This document shows, piece after piece, positions 1-7,773 of a DNA stretch of 34,887 nt. Made by a program: the position numbers and the translations under genes. The stretch spans positions 1-34,887 of the forward strand of contig CANGLU010000030.1 in assembly GCA_947455025.1 (NCBI GenBank), in the 5' to 3' direction. Origin of the DNA: Hyphomicrobiales bacterium (GTDB lineage Bacteria; Pseudomonadota; Alphaproteobacteria; Rhizobiales; Beijerinckiaceae). Positions within the stretch are counted from its first letter, which is position 1. Each line of letters opens with the position of its first letter. The notes beneath the pieces are model-generated. The model was not told where the DNA came from. It ran no database searches and was given only the letters and a program-made list of their open reading frames with translations.

Positions 1-106
1 CGACCAATTCGGCCGACGTTCGAGCCGTTGCGCCCGCTACAAATTGCTTAATCAGCTCTACTTGAATACTTGGGAGGAGTCGACTTTTTCGCCTTTCGAT
101 AACCAT
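1..106 (-). CDS. IS1595-family transposase, N-terminal fragment (partial)
   Basis: The reverse strand reads open from an ATG at 104-106 to the window edge, giving 35 residues that begin MVIERRKSRLLPS. They continue with QFVAGATARTSAELV, which matches the conserved N-terminal pattern of IS1595-type transposases (an FVAG.TAR.AA.L helix before the zinc-binding region). The catalytic DDE/ISXO2-like domain is beyond the edge. The call rests on remembered family pattern over a short stretch, so the family is likely but not certain. Another in-frame start could exist upstream. Confidence 0.6.
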   Translation of the reverse strand, partial: MVIERRKSRLLPSIQVELIKQFVAGATARTSAELV

Positions 107-146
107 CTGACATAAATAACCTTTTTCAGCTATCTAGGCCAGCCCC
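1..146 (-). mobile_element. IS1595-type insertion sequence, one end, cut by window edge
   Basis: The reverse strand encodes a transposase start, and the sequence outside it ends in a GC-rich tip (reverse strand GGGGCTGGCCTAGATAG, from about 146 downwards) of the kind that ends IS1595-family elements. The true outer boundary may differ by a few bases. The other end and any target duplication lie outside the window, so neither length nor intactness can be judged. Confidence 0.6.
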
Positions 147-175
147 AAAATTTAAGGTAGGCCCCGTTTCTTGTG

Positions 176-724
176 TCACGTTTTAGGACGAAACGCGGTA
201 CAGAAAGCGGGGTTGGTCTCGAGCCTATAGCCGCCAATCAAATCAATGCAGTAAGGTACGGCAGCAAAAACGGCATCAAGGCAGGTGCGAATCGCTGATG
301 GTTTACCAGGAAGATTGATGATCAGGCTTTGTCCCCGAATTCCAGCCGTCTGTCGTGAGAGGATAGCGGTGGGTACTTCTTGCAAACTGGCTGTGCGCAT
401 GAGTTCTCCAAATCCCGGCATCATTTTGTGACAAACAGCCTCGGTGGCTTCGGGCGTATTATCACGGAGCGCAGGGCCAGTTCCCCCTGTGGTTAGAATG
501 AGAGCACAGCCTTTATGATCAGCTAGGTCAATTAAGGCATTTTCGATCAAGATTTGCTCATCTGGGATAACAACCGTTATTGGATTCCAGGGCGTTTTTA
601 ACAGCTCGCTCAAGGCGGTGATAATTCCTGGGCCACCTTTATCTTCATATTCACCGCGATAAGCGCGATCGGAAACCGTTACGATTCCAATTGGAAGAGG
701 AAATATGGCCTGGGGTGTTGTCAT
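176..724 (-). CDS. mogA: Molybdopterin adenylyltransferase (MogA/MoaB family)
   Basis: MogA adenylylates molybdopterin with ATP in the cytoplasm, the step before molybdate insertion in molybdenum cofactor synthesis. The 182-aa protein is a complete single MoCF-binding domain. It opens with IGIVTVSDRA (12-21), carries the nucleotide/pterin loop TTGGTGPALRDNTPEA (78-93) and has NLPGKPSAIR (137-146). Length and motifs fit MogA/MoaB rather than the longer MoeA. It is divergent from cysQ with about 80 bases between them. No other molybdenum-cofactor gene is in the window. MoaB-type paralogues share these motifs, so MogA versus MoaB is the remaining doubt. Confidence 0.88.
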   Translation of the reverse strand: MTTPQAIFPLPIGIVTVSDRAYRGEYEDKGGPGIITALSELLKTPWNPITVVIPDEQILIENALIDLADHKGCALILTTGGTGPALRDNTPEATEAVCHKMMPGFGELMRTASLQEVPTAILSRQTAGIRGQSLIINLPGKPSAIRTCLDAVFAAVPYCIDLIGGYRLETNPAFCTAFRPKT

Positions 725-802
725 GGCACCTTACCTTATATTATCGCATTAGATTGGGCGTAGCGCGAAGTGGTTCCTTCGTGCAACCGTAGGATAGAAA
801 GT

Positions 803-1612
803 ATGGTAACGGATCCGGACGAAATTGCCCGTATATTTGGTCAGATAGCGGTTAATGCAGCCGTTCCGATCATGAAATTTTTTAATTCGGATAGTGAAGT
901 CCGCCGAAAAACGGACGGTAGTCCGGTAACGGACGCTGATCTGGCATCGGAGCGCCTAATTCTCGCGGCCCTTGCACATGAGCTTCCTGATATTCCCGTT
1001 ATATCGGAAGAAGCCGCCTCCGAGGGCCTCATACCAGAGGTGGGTGAGCGCTTTATTCTAGTCGATCCCCTCGATGGAACGCGTGAGTTTGCCAAGCGCC
1101 GCCAAGAATTTGCTGTCAATATCGGTCTAATCGACAGTGGTATTGCTGTTGCGGGTGCAATTTATGCCCCGGCACTCGACCGGTTATGGATTGGCGGGCG
1201 CTCTGCTTTTGCTATGTCCATTTCGCCGGGATCTTCCATAAGAACCGCACAAGATATTAGCCAAATCAAGACTAGACTGCCGCCTCCTGATAGCGTGAAA
1301 GTCGTCGCCAGTCGTTCGCACCCTGATCGATTGACGGGAGAATTTATCGACCGTCTCGCGATCAATGAGAGAATTTCTGCTGGCTCGTCCTTGAAGTTTT
1401 GCTTGGTTGCCGAAGGACAGGCTGATTTTTATCCTCGTTTTGGGCCAACGATGGAGTGGGATGTCGCCGCGGGGGACGCTATTCTACGCGCAGCAGGGGG
1501 CCTAATGGTTACCGGTAATGGCGAGAAGTTCCAATATGGCAAGCCCGGATATCACACGGGACACTTTGTGGCGCTGGGTAGTCCGAGCTTGCTAACAAAG
1601 GTTTTTAGCTGA
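803..1612 (+). CDS. cysQ: 3'(2'),5'-bisphosphate nucleotidase (CysQ, inositol monophosphatase superfamily)
   Basis: CysQ hydrolyses 3'-phosphoadenosine 5'-phosphate (PAP) to AMP and phosphate, clearing the by-product of sulfate assimilation. The 269-aa protein has the superfamily metal-binding motifs: SEE (68-70), DPLDGT (88-93) and WDVAAGDA (219-226). The run DGTREFAKRRQEF followed by VNIGLI is typical of CysQ rather than SuhB, whose motif lacks the F.KR..EF block. I chose the ATG at 803 because AGGA at 791-794 is a well-placed ribosome binding site; a GTG 33 bases upstream is in frame but lacks one. It converges on sciP with 5 bases between the stop codons. Confidence 0.85.
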   Translation: MVTDPDEIARIFGQIAVNAAVPIMKFFNSDSEVRRKTDGSPVTDADLASERLILAALAHELPDIPVISEEAASEGLIPEVGERFILVDPLDGTREFAKRRQEFAVNIGLIDSGIAVAGAIYAPALDRLWIGGRSAFAMSISPGSSIRTAQDISQIKTRLPPPDSVKVVASRSHPDRLTGEFIDRLAINERISAGSSLKFCLVAEGQADFYPRFGPTMEWDVAAGDAILRAAGGLMVTGNGEKFQYGKPGYHTGHFVALGSPSLLTKVFS

Positions 1613-1617
1613 TAGGA

Positions 1618-1905
1618 CTAGACTCTACGAATATGTCTAATTTGTTGAACTAACGTCGCTTTTAGGCCTTTTGGACCATGGCGATCGAACGCAACCTGCC
1701 ACTCCGTAAGCTCATCGAGCGTGAGCCGATAACGGGTAGCCGCCTCGTCAACGGTTAAAAGGCCATCATGAATAGCGGCGATCAATTGTGATTTTCGGCT
1801 TGTTACCCATCGTGTTGTGTTTGATTTCGGGAGGCTGTCAAGCGTTACAGTTTCACCATGGGACGCAACGATGCTTGCAGCATCAGCATAGGATACTTCC
1901 GACAT
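1618..1905 (-). CDS. sciP: SciP-like CtrA inhibitor (DUF1153 helix-turn-helix protein)
   Basis: SciP in Caulobacter binds CtrA and blocks activation of CtrA target promoters, linking DNA-binding control to the cell cycle. This 95-aa protein shows the DUF1153 signature: LPKSNTTRWVTSRKS (25-39), then a helix-turn-helix built from DGLLTVDEAATRYRLTLDELTEW (47-69) and FDRHGPKGLKAT (73-84). The family is essentially alphaproteobacterial, which supports the taxonomic call. The N-terminal 20 residues and the LPKSNTT loop differ from the usual LPP.NTKRW form, so this may be a diverged copy or a paralogue. A CtrA-like box lies upstream at 1967-1981. Confidence 0.8.
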   Translation of the reverse strand: MSEVSYADAASIVASHGETVTLDSLPKSNTTRWVTSRKSQLIAAIHDGLLTVDEAATRYRLTLDELTEWQVAFDRHGPKGLKATLVQQIRHIRRV

Positions 1906-2184
1906 TCGATACTACTCAACGCAATACAAGGATCAACACACGCGAATATTAAGACCAATACATCTCTTAATAGGCTCTTAATATTCGAATCAGACGCTAC
2001 AGCCTCATATTTATTCGATTTTTTTGATAAATCGTCAATATTCGAACTTTTTGCACTTGGTTCAAATTCATTTTTATGTACGATCGTAAAGTTATTTCGA
2101 CGCTTAGACTGATTACGAACCAATGCACGATTATGAATTGGCATTTGCCAGTTAAAACCAAGAAACAATTGGGGAATAGAAGCT
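1906..2184. promoter_or_regulatory. AT-rich divergent intergenic region between sciP and the APC permease
   Basis: About 280 bases, markedly AT-rich, with no believable gene; short ORFs on both strands here have no family signal. It holds the CtrA-like box at 1967-1981, a GAnTC methylation site at 1987-1991, several TATTCGA-like repeats, and a TGGCA-TT-TGCCA inverted repeat at 2139-2150, 34 bases before the permease start, which could be an operator. Confidence 0.5.
1967..1981. promoter_or_regulatory. Candidate CtrA-binding box (TTAA-N7-TTAA)
   Basis: The sequence is TTAA, seven bases, TTAA: an exact match to the full CtrA consensus. It lies 62-76 bases upstream of the sciP start. A GAATC at 1987-1991 fits the CcrM methyltransferase site GAnTC. 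A match of this short motif in AT-rich DNA can be chance; the support is that the gene downstream is a CtrA-circuit gene. Confidence 0.5.
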
Positions 2185-3735
2185 ATGGTTGACCATCAAT
2201 ACGACGATCATGCGAAGAAGGAGGACCTTAAAGTCCTTCACTCGATGGGATACGCGCAAGAACTCGAGCGGAGCATGAGTGCGTTCTCAAATTTTGCGAT
2301 TTCTTTTTCTATTATTTGTATCTTGTCTGGCGGTATAAATTCGTTGGCCCAAGCTACCTCCGGTGCAGGAGGTGGAGCTATCGGTATCGGTTGGATCATT
2401 GGCTGCGCTGTTTCTGGTGTGTTTGGCTTAGCGATGGCTCAAATTGGCTCGGCTTATCCCACTGCCGGCGGACTTTATCACTGGGGCTCTATTCTTGGAA
2501 ATCGTTTTACGGGGTGGTTGACGGCTTGGCTGAATTTGCTCGGTCTCGTGACGGTTCTTGGTGCGATCAATGTCGGTACTTGGAATTTTTTTGCTGGTGC
2601 CTTCGGCTTCGACGCGGCAAATCTAAACAATCAAATGATTTTTTTGGTTGTTATTACTTCTCTTCAAGCGCTGGTGAACCATTTCGGTATAAAGCTAACT
2701 GCAAAACTAACCGATCTTTCAGGTTACCTTATTTTTGCAGCTGCGTTAGCGCTTACCGTCGGATGTTTTGTTGCTGCCGAGCATTGGGACTTTTCTCGCC
2801 TTTGGACATTTAAAAACTATTCTGGATTGCCAGAAGGTGACGGCGCTGTCTGGCCTCAATCAGATTCATTATTGCGTGTTTTCTTGCTTGGACTTTTGTT
2901 ACCAATTTATACGATTACCGGTTATGATGCTTCCGCACACACATCCGAGGAAACAAAGCGTGCGGCCCATTCGGTTCCTCGCGGTATCGTTTCGTCGATT
3001 ATCTGGTCATCGGTAGCGGGCTGGCTGATGCTATGTGCATTTGTGCTGATGATTCCGAATATGGACGATGCTGCTAAGCAAGGCTGGAACGTATTTTTTT
3101 GGGCCATCAACGAGCGTATGAACCCATCTTTTGCAACGTTGCTTTATATTGCAATTTTTGCTTCACAATTCTTGTGTGGACTGGCAACGGTAACATCAGC
3201 ATCTCGAATGATTTTCGCATTTTCGCGCGACGGAGGGCTGCCATTTTCAAATGCATTGGCGGGCGTAAGTAAGAAGCATCGCACGCCTGTGTCAGCAATT
3301 TGGACGGCCTCGGCACTATCTGTACTCTTCGTTTGGGGAACAACGACAATCTCGATTGCCGGTTCGTCCGCCTACACGATCGTGGTGTCCTGCACAGTGA
3401 TCTTCTTGTTCCTGTCCTTTACCGTCCCAATTGCGCTCGGCTTCTTTGCTCATGGTACGCCAAAGTGGAATAAAATGGGGCCGTGGGATTTAGGGCCAGG
3501 ATTGTTTAAATTAGTCGCATTTTTATCGGTTCTAGCGATGGCGCTGATTTTCTATGTTGGCGTTCAGCCACCAAATGATTGGGCACTTTCCATTACAATC
3601 GGATTCCTAATTTTAACTGCCATTATTTGGCTGGTATTCGAGAATAAGCGCTTCAAAGGTCCACCAATTGGTGATGTTATCGCCAAGCGGCAATCCGACA
3701 TTGCGGCTGCTGAAGCCGCGGTGGGCGAAAATTAA
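2185..3735 (+). CDS. APC-superfamily amino acid/amine permease
   Basis: A 516-aa integral membrane transporter with about twelve hydrophobic segments, of the amino acid/choline/GABA branch of the APC superfamily. The N-terminal region has the family pattern LERSMSAFSNFAISFSII, a glycine-rich first helix (ISGGI-like LSGGINSLAQATSGAGGG) and AYPTAGGLYHWG. The middle carries YTITGYDASAHTSEET and GIVSSI, typical of fungal GABA/choline permease-like members. It probably imports the amine or amino acid used by the ligase and dehydrogenases downstream. The substrate cannot be read from sequence. It is followed by an intercistronic hairpin and then the glutamine-synthetase-like gene on the same strand. 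Confidence 0.85.
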   Translation: MVDHQYDDHAKKEDLKVLHSMGYAQELERSMSAFSNFAISFSIICILSGGINSLAQATSGAGGGAIGIGWIIGCAVSGVFGLAMAQIGSAYPTAGGLYHWGSILGNRFTGWLTAWLNLLGLVTVLGAINVGTWNFFAGAFGFDAANLNNQMIFLVVITSLQALVNHFGIKLTAKLTDLSGYLIFAAALALTVGCFVAAEHWDFSRLWTFKNYSGLPEGDGAVWPQSDSLLRVFLLGLLLPIYTITGYDASAHTSEETKRAAHSVPRGIVSSIIWSSVAGWLMLCAFVLMIPNMDDAAKQGWNVFFWAINERMNPSFATLLYIAIFASQFLCGLATVTSASRMIFAFSRDGGLPFSNALAGVSKKHRTPVSAIWTASALSVLFVWGTTTISIAGSSAYTIVVSCTVIFLFLSFTVPIALGFFAHGTPKWNKMGPWDLGPGLFKLVAFLSVLAMALIFYVGVQPPNDWALSITIGFLILTAIIWLVFENKRFKGPPIGDVIAKRQSDIAAAEAAVGEN

Positions 3736-3761
3736 TATACTTCCTACTTACAAGACGTAAT

Positions 3762-3787
3762 GACCGCAGGACTGATCACCTGCGGTC
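3762..3787 (+). terminator. Intercistronic hairpin (9-bp perfect stem)
   Basis: GACCGCAGG and CCTGCGGTC form a perfect 9-bp stem around an 8-base loop, in the 83 bases between the permease and the ligase gene. No T-run follows, so it is more likely an mRNA-stability or partial attenuation element than a full terminator. Confidence 0.55.
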
Positions 3788-3818
3788 GTCCTGTGTTTGA
3801 ATCGAATTGAGAGCTCCG

Positions 3819-5192
3819 ATGAATATACCAATCAAAATTAATTCTGCCCAAGAAGCACTCGAATTTATTCGTGAGCGTGACTTACCTTATGTTCGGGTAG
3901 GCCTTTTTGACATAGATGGGGTTTTTCGTGGCAAATATATTAATCGCGACAAATTCGAAAGTTCGTTGGAAAAAGGCCTTGGCTTTTGCGATGTCGTTGT
4001 AGGCTGGGATTCCAATGACCAGCTTTACGACAACGTAAAGGTAACCGGTTGGCATACGGGATACCCAGATGCTGCCGTTCGGCTTTTGCCGGATACGATG
4101 CGGCTGATCCCCTTTGAAGATGATTTGCCGCTGTTTTTATGTGAATTTTCTGAAAAATGGGAAGATGTTTGTCCTCGCGGTACGCTCCGTCGGGTGTTGA
4201 AACGTGCCTCCGATATGGGCTTCAATGTAAGCGCCGCTGCTGAATTTGAGTTTTTCCTTTTTGAGGAGACGCCGCATTCAGTACGCGAAAAAAATTATAA
4301 AGGCTTGAAAAACATAACTCCGGGCTTTTTTGGGTATTCGATGTTGAGAAGTTCGGTTCACGCGGATTTTTACCGTGATCTTTTGGATCTTGGCAGAAAA
4401 ATGAATTTTGAAATCGAGGGCCTTCATACAGAAACGGGTCCTGGCGTGTTAGAGGCAGCGATTAAAGTCGGTGATGCCCTATCAGCCGCTGACAAGGCCG
4501 CTTTGTTCAAAACGTACACGAAAGTGTTGGCTCAAAAGCGGGGCTGGATGGCGTCATTTATGGCGAAATCGTCACATGAATGGCCAGGACAATCGGGTCA
4601 TCTCCATCTCTCTTTGCAAGATGCTAAAACCGGGAAGGGTATATTTTACGATAAAGCCAAGCCGTACTCCATGTCGGACACGATGCGGTGGTTCGTCGGC
4701 GGGCAGCAAGCTTTGATGCCTGAGCTCCTCGCAATGGTGGCGTCGACCGTTAATTCTTATTCACGTTTGATTCCCGGATTTTGGGCTCCAACCGATTCGG
4801 CTTGGGCTGTTGATAATCGCACGACCGCTTTGCGGGTCATCGAAGGCTCGGAGAAGTCCCAGCGGGTCGAGTATCGGGTGGCTGCAGCCGATATTAATCC
4901 ATATTTGGCGCTTTCGGCTGCAATCGGTTCCGGCCTTTGGGGCATTGAAAATAAAATCGAGCCTGGTAAGCCGCAGACCGGCAATGCCTATGAAGCAAAA
5001 CTACCCAAAAATCGTGCATTGCCGCGCACCCTATGGGAAGCGGCACAAAGACTAAAATCTTCCAAAGCCGGTCGCGATCTGTTTGGTGACGCTTTTGTTG
5101 ACCATTATGCCGCAAGCCGAGAATGGGAAGAGCGTGAATTCCGCCGCGCGATTACCGACTGGGAAATGCAGCGTTACTTCGAAATAATTTGA
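3819..5192 (+). CDS. Glutamine synthetase-like gamma-glutamyl-amine ligase
   Basis: This is a type I glutamine-synthetase fold protein of 457 aa that probably joins the gamma-carboxyl of glutamate to an amine using ATP, like PuuA, IpuC or GlnA4, rather than making glutamine. Metal- and substrate-site motifs are present: AEFEFFLFEE (141-150), GLHTETGPGVLEAA (201-214), GQSGHLHLSL (257-266), and further on NRTTALRV and VEYRVAAADINPYLA. The adenylylation loop of housekeeping GlnA is not apparent. Its place between a permease and two dehydrogenases supports an amine-catabolic role. The start is the ATG at 3819, preceded by GAGAG; a TTG 12 bases upstream is in frame. Which amine is used is unknown. 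Confidence 0.8.
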   Translation: MNIPIKINSAQEALEFIRERDLPYVRVGLFDIDGVFRGKYINRDKFESSLEKGLGFCDVVVGWDSNDQLYDNVKVTGWHTGYPDAAVRLLPDTMRLIPFEDDLPLFLCEFSEKWEDVCPRGTLRRVLKRASDMGFNVSAAAEFEFFLFEETPHSVREKNYKGLKNITPGFFGYSMLRSSVHADFYRDLLDLGRKMNFEIEGLHTETGPGVLEAAIKVGDALSAADKAALFKTYTKVLAQKRGWMASFMAKSSHEWPGQSGHLHLSLQDAKTGKGIFYDKAKPYSMSDTMRWFVGGQQALMPELLAMVASTVNSYSRLIPGFWAPTDSAWAVDNRTTALRVIEGSEKSQRVEYRVAAADINPYLALSAAIGSGLWGIENKIEPGKPQTGNAYEAKLPKNRALPRTLWEAAQRLKSSKAGRDLFGDAFVDHYAASREWEEREFRRAITDWEMQRYFEII

Positions 5193-5211
5193 TCAAACAA
5201 GCGAGAACATA

Positions 5212-6594
5212 ATGACTGATATTGTTTGCACGTCGCCGATCGACGGCAGTGAAGTAGCGCGTCGCTCCTCGGCATCGCAATTCGTAATTGACGCGACCTT
5301 AAGGGATGCCAGTATAGCTCAAAAAATATGGGCAAAGGTTCCATTGGCCGAACGGGCCGCGAAGTTGACGGCCTTTGTCGATGCGATGCTTACCATGAAC
5401 CAAGAGGTGGTACCTGAAATCGCACATCAAATGGGGCGCCCGGTGAAATGGGGAGGCGAATTTCGCGGATTTGAAGAGCGTGCGCGTCACATGATCAAAA
5501 TCGCACCCGAAGCTCTTGCGCCTATCGTTCCAGAATTAAAGTCAGGCTTTAGCCGCTATATTGAAAAAGTACCCGTCGGTATCGTCCTTGTCGTTGCGCC
5601 TTGGAACTATCCGTATCTAACCGCGGTTAATTCCATTGTTCCGGCCTTGATGGCAGGAAATGCCGTTATTCTTAAGGCGGCTGCTCAGACGATTTTAGTT
5701 GGAGAACGTTTTACCAAAGCCATGTTGGCAGCTGATTTACCGAAAGGTCTTTTTACCAATCTCGTTTTAACGCACGAAGATACATCTCGAATCTTATCGA
5801 CAGGAGCGGTTGATCATTGCAACTTTACGGGCTCAGTTGCAGGTGGCCGAGCTATTGAAACATCAGCAGCAGGAACGTTTACGACGCTTGGTCTTGAATT
5901 GGGAGGCAAAGATCCTGCCTATGTTCGAGCAGACGCTCATTTTGATCATGCCGTTGAAAATCTCGTTGACGGCGCGTTCTTTAATTCCGGGCAATGCTGC
6001 TGTGGCATCGAGCGTATCTATGTGCATGAAAGCCTGTATGAGCGTTTCGTTGAAGCCTTTGTTGCCCTGACCAAAACCTATAAATTAGGCAATCCTCTTG
6101 ATGAGGCAACAACCCTTGGGCCAATGGCTACGGCTAAGGGAGCGGAAGTTGTGCGGGCTCAAATTAAGGAAGCTATTGCCAAGGGAGCCAAGGCCCATAT
6201 CCATGGCGAACTTTTTCCGGAAGATAAAGGTACAGGAACCTATTTAATGCCTCAGGTGCTCACTGATGTAGATCATTCGATGAGTGTTATGATGGAAGAG
6301 AATTTTGGTCCGGTTGTCGGCATTATGAAGGTCAAGGACGATGCGGAGGCGATCCGCCTTATGAATGACAGCCCGTATGGTTTAACAGCCGCGATCTGGA
6401 CGCAAGATGAGGCCGCGGCTGCTTCTATCGGTCGAGAGATTGAGACCGGTACTGTCTTTATGAACCGGTGTGACTATCTCGACCCAGCTCTGGCATGGAC
6501 GGGCGTCAAAAACACGGGCCGTGGCGTTAGTCTTTCGGAGATTGGCTACGATATGTTAACTCGCGCGAAAAGCTATCATCTCCGCACCATTTGA
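5212..6594 (+). CDS. NAD(P)-dependent aldehyde dehydrogenase
   Basis: A 460-aa soluble dehydrogenase that oxidises an aldehyde to the acid. The catalytic glutamate is in GLELGGK (E229) and the nucleophilic cysteine in SGQCCCG (C263, flanked by two further cysteines). The coenzyme-site region includes VVAPWNYP (127-134), KAA (155-157, where many ALDHs have KPS) and NFTGSVAGG (204-212). It starts 19 bases after the ligase gene and is followed after 12 bases by the iron alcohol dehydrogenase, so the three are very likely one transcript. In this context the likely substrate is a gamma-glutamylated amino-aldehyde made by the alcohol dehydrogenase or released from the ligase product. That substrate assignment is inference. 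Confidence 0.85.
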   Translation: MTDIVCTSPIDGSEVARRSSASQFVIDATLRDASIAQKIWAKVPLAERAAKLTAFVDAMLTMNQEVVPEIAHQMGRPVKWGGEFRGFEERARHMIKIAPEALAPIVPELKSGFSRYIEKVPVGIVLVVAPWNYPYLTAVNSIVPALMAGNAVILKAAAQTILVGERFTKAMLAADLPKGLFTNLVLTHEDTSRILSTGAVDHCNFTGSVAGGRAIETSAAGTFTTLGLELGGKDPAYVRADAHFDHAVENLVDGAFFNSGQCCCGIERIYVHESLYERFVEAFVALTKTYKLGNPLDEATTLGPMATAKGAEVVRAQIKEAIAKGAKAHIHGELFPEDKGTGTYLMPQVLTDVDHSMSVMMEENFGPVVGIMKVKDDAEAIRLMNDSPYGLTAAIWTQDEAAAASIGREIETGTVFMNRCDYLDPALAWTGVKNTGRGVSLSEIGYDMLTRAKSYHLRTI

Positions 6595-6606
6595 ATGGAA
6601 TAAGCA

Positions 6607-7770
6607 ATGACACAGTCTCCTATTGCCAATTGGAATTATCCGACCGCAATTAAGTTTGGTGCGGGACGTATTAAAGAATTGCCCCAAATTTGTATCGATC
6701 TAGGATTCAAAAACCCGTTATTGGTTACAGATCCTTTTCTTGCGACGCAGAAAATGACATTGGATGTTGTTGCTTCACTAAAGGCGGCAGGACTAGGTAT
6801 TGCAGTGTTCTCGGACATCAAACCTAATCCCGTCGACAGTAATATTGAAGCTGGCCTCAAGGTATTAAAAGCAGGCGGGCATGATAGTGTAATCGCCTTT
6901 GGTGGTGGATCTGGATTAGACGCTGGGAAGGTTATTGCCTTCATGGCAGGCCAGACACGGCCAATGTGGGATTTCGAAGATATTGGCGATTGGTGGACGC
7001 GCGCAGATCCAAAGGGGATATTTCCAAATATAGCCGTGCCAACGACGGCAGGTACCGGATCTGAAGTGGGGCGAGCGGGCGTGATCACGCAGGAATCAAC
7101 CCATACCAAGAAGGTAATCTTTCATCCGCTGATGATGCCGAAGGTCACGATTTGTGATCCTGAACTGACTGTCGGTATGCCATCTAAAATTACGGTTGGT
7201 ACCGGAATGGATGCGCTAGCGCATTGTCTAGAAGCCTATTGCTCCCCTTTCTATCATCCCATGGGTGAGGGCATCGCGGTTGAAGGAATCCGTCTTGTGA
7301 AAGAGAACCTTCCGCGTGTGTTTAAAGACGGGAAGGATATTGAGGCACGTGCACAGATGATGTCGGCCGCCGCCATGGGGGCAACGGCGTTTCAAAAAGG
7401 ACTTGGCGCGATCCACGCATTGTCTCATCCCGTTGGTGCGTTGCATGATACCCATCACGGCATGACGAATGCTGTATTCATGCCTTATGTTTTGGTTTTT
7501 AACCGACCTGCGATTGAAACAAAGATTGCCCGACTTGCAGCTTTCATCGGACTTGAGCCCAGTTTTGACGCGTTCTTGCGTTGGATTCTTGATCTACGCA
7601 AAGAACTCGGAGTTCCGCACACGCTGAAGGAATTTGGTGTGGAATTATCAAATATTGATGTGATGTCAAAAATGGCGCCAGAAGATCCTACTGCAGGAGG
7701 AAATCCCGTACCGCTAACGGAAAGTGCAGCGCGCACCCTCTTTGAGAAGACCTATAGCGGTGCACTTTAA
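6607..7770 (+). CDS. Iron-type (group III) alcohol dehydrogenase
   Basis: A 387-aa NAD(P)-dependent, metal-containing dehydrogenase that interconverts an alcohol and an aldehyde. It has the GGGSGLDAGK nucleotide motif (99-108) and PTTAGTGSE (145-153). By the FucO pattern its metal ligands are D202 and H206 (in MDALAHCLEAY), H270 and H284 (in GAIHALSHP and HDTHHG). It is the last gene of the permease-ligase-ALDH-ADH unit and ends 3 bases before the convergent GT39 gene. The presence of an alcohol dehydrogenase beside a gamma-glutamyl ligase points to an amino alcohol such as ethanolamine as substrate class; that is inference from order, not from the active site. Confidence 0.85.
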   Translation: MTQSPIANWNYPTAIKFGAGRIKELPQICIDLGFKNPLLVTDPFLATQKMTLDVVASLKAAGLGIAVFSDIKPNPVDSNIEAGLKVLKAGGHDSVIAFGGGSGLDAGKVIAFMAGQTRPMWDFEDIGDWWTRADPKGIFPNIAVPTTAGTGSEVGRAGVITQESTHTKKVIFHPLMMPKVTICDPELTVGMPSKITVGTGMDALAHCLEAYCSPFYHPMGEGIAVEGIRLVKENLPRVFKDGKDIEARAQMMSAAAMGATAFQKGLGAIHALSHPVGALHDTHHGMTNAVFMPYVLVFNRPAIETKIARLAAFIGLEPSFDAFLRWILDLRKELGVPHTLKEFGVELSNIDVMSKMAPEDPTAGGNPVPLTESAARTLFEKTYSGAL

Positions 7771-7773
7771 AGC

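Noticed and set aside
2139-2150. TGGCA-TT-TGCCA as a sigma-54 promoter for the permease
   Set aside because: The GG and GC elements are only 5 bases apart, not the 10 required. It may be an operator, but no more can be said.
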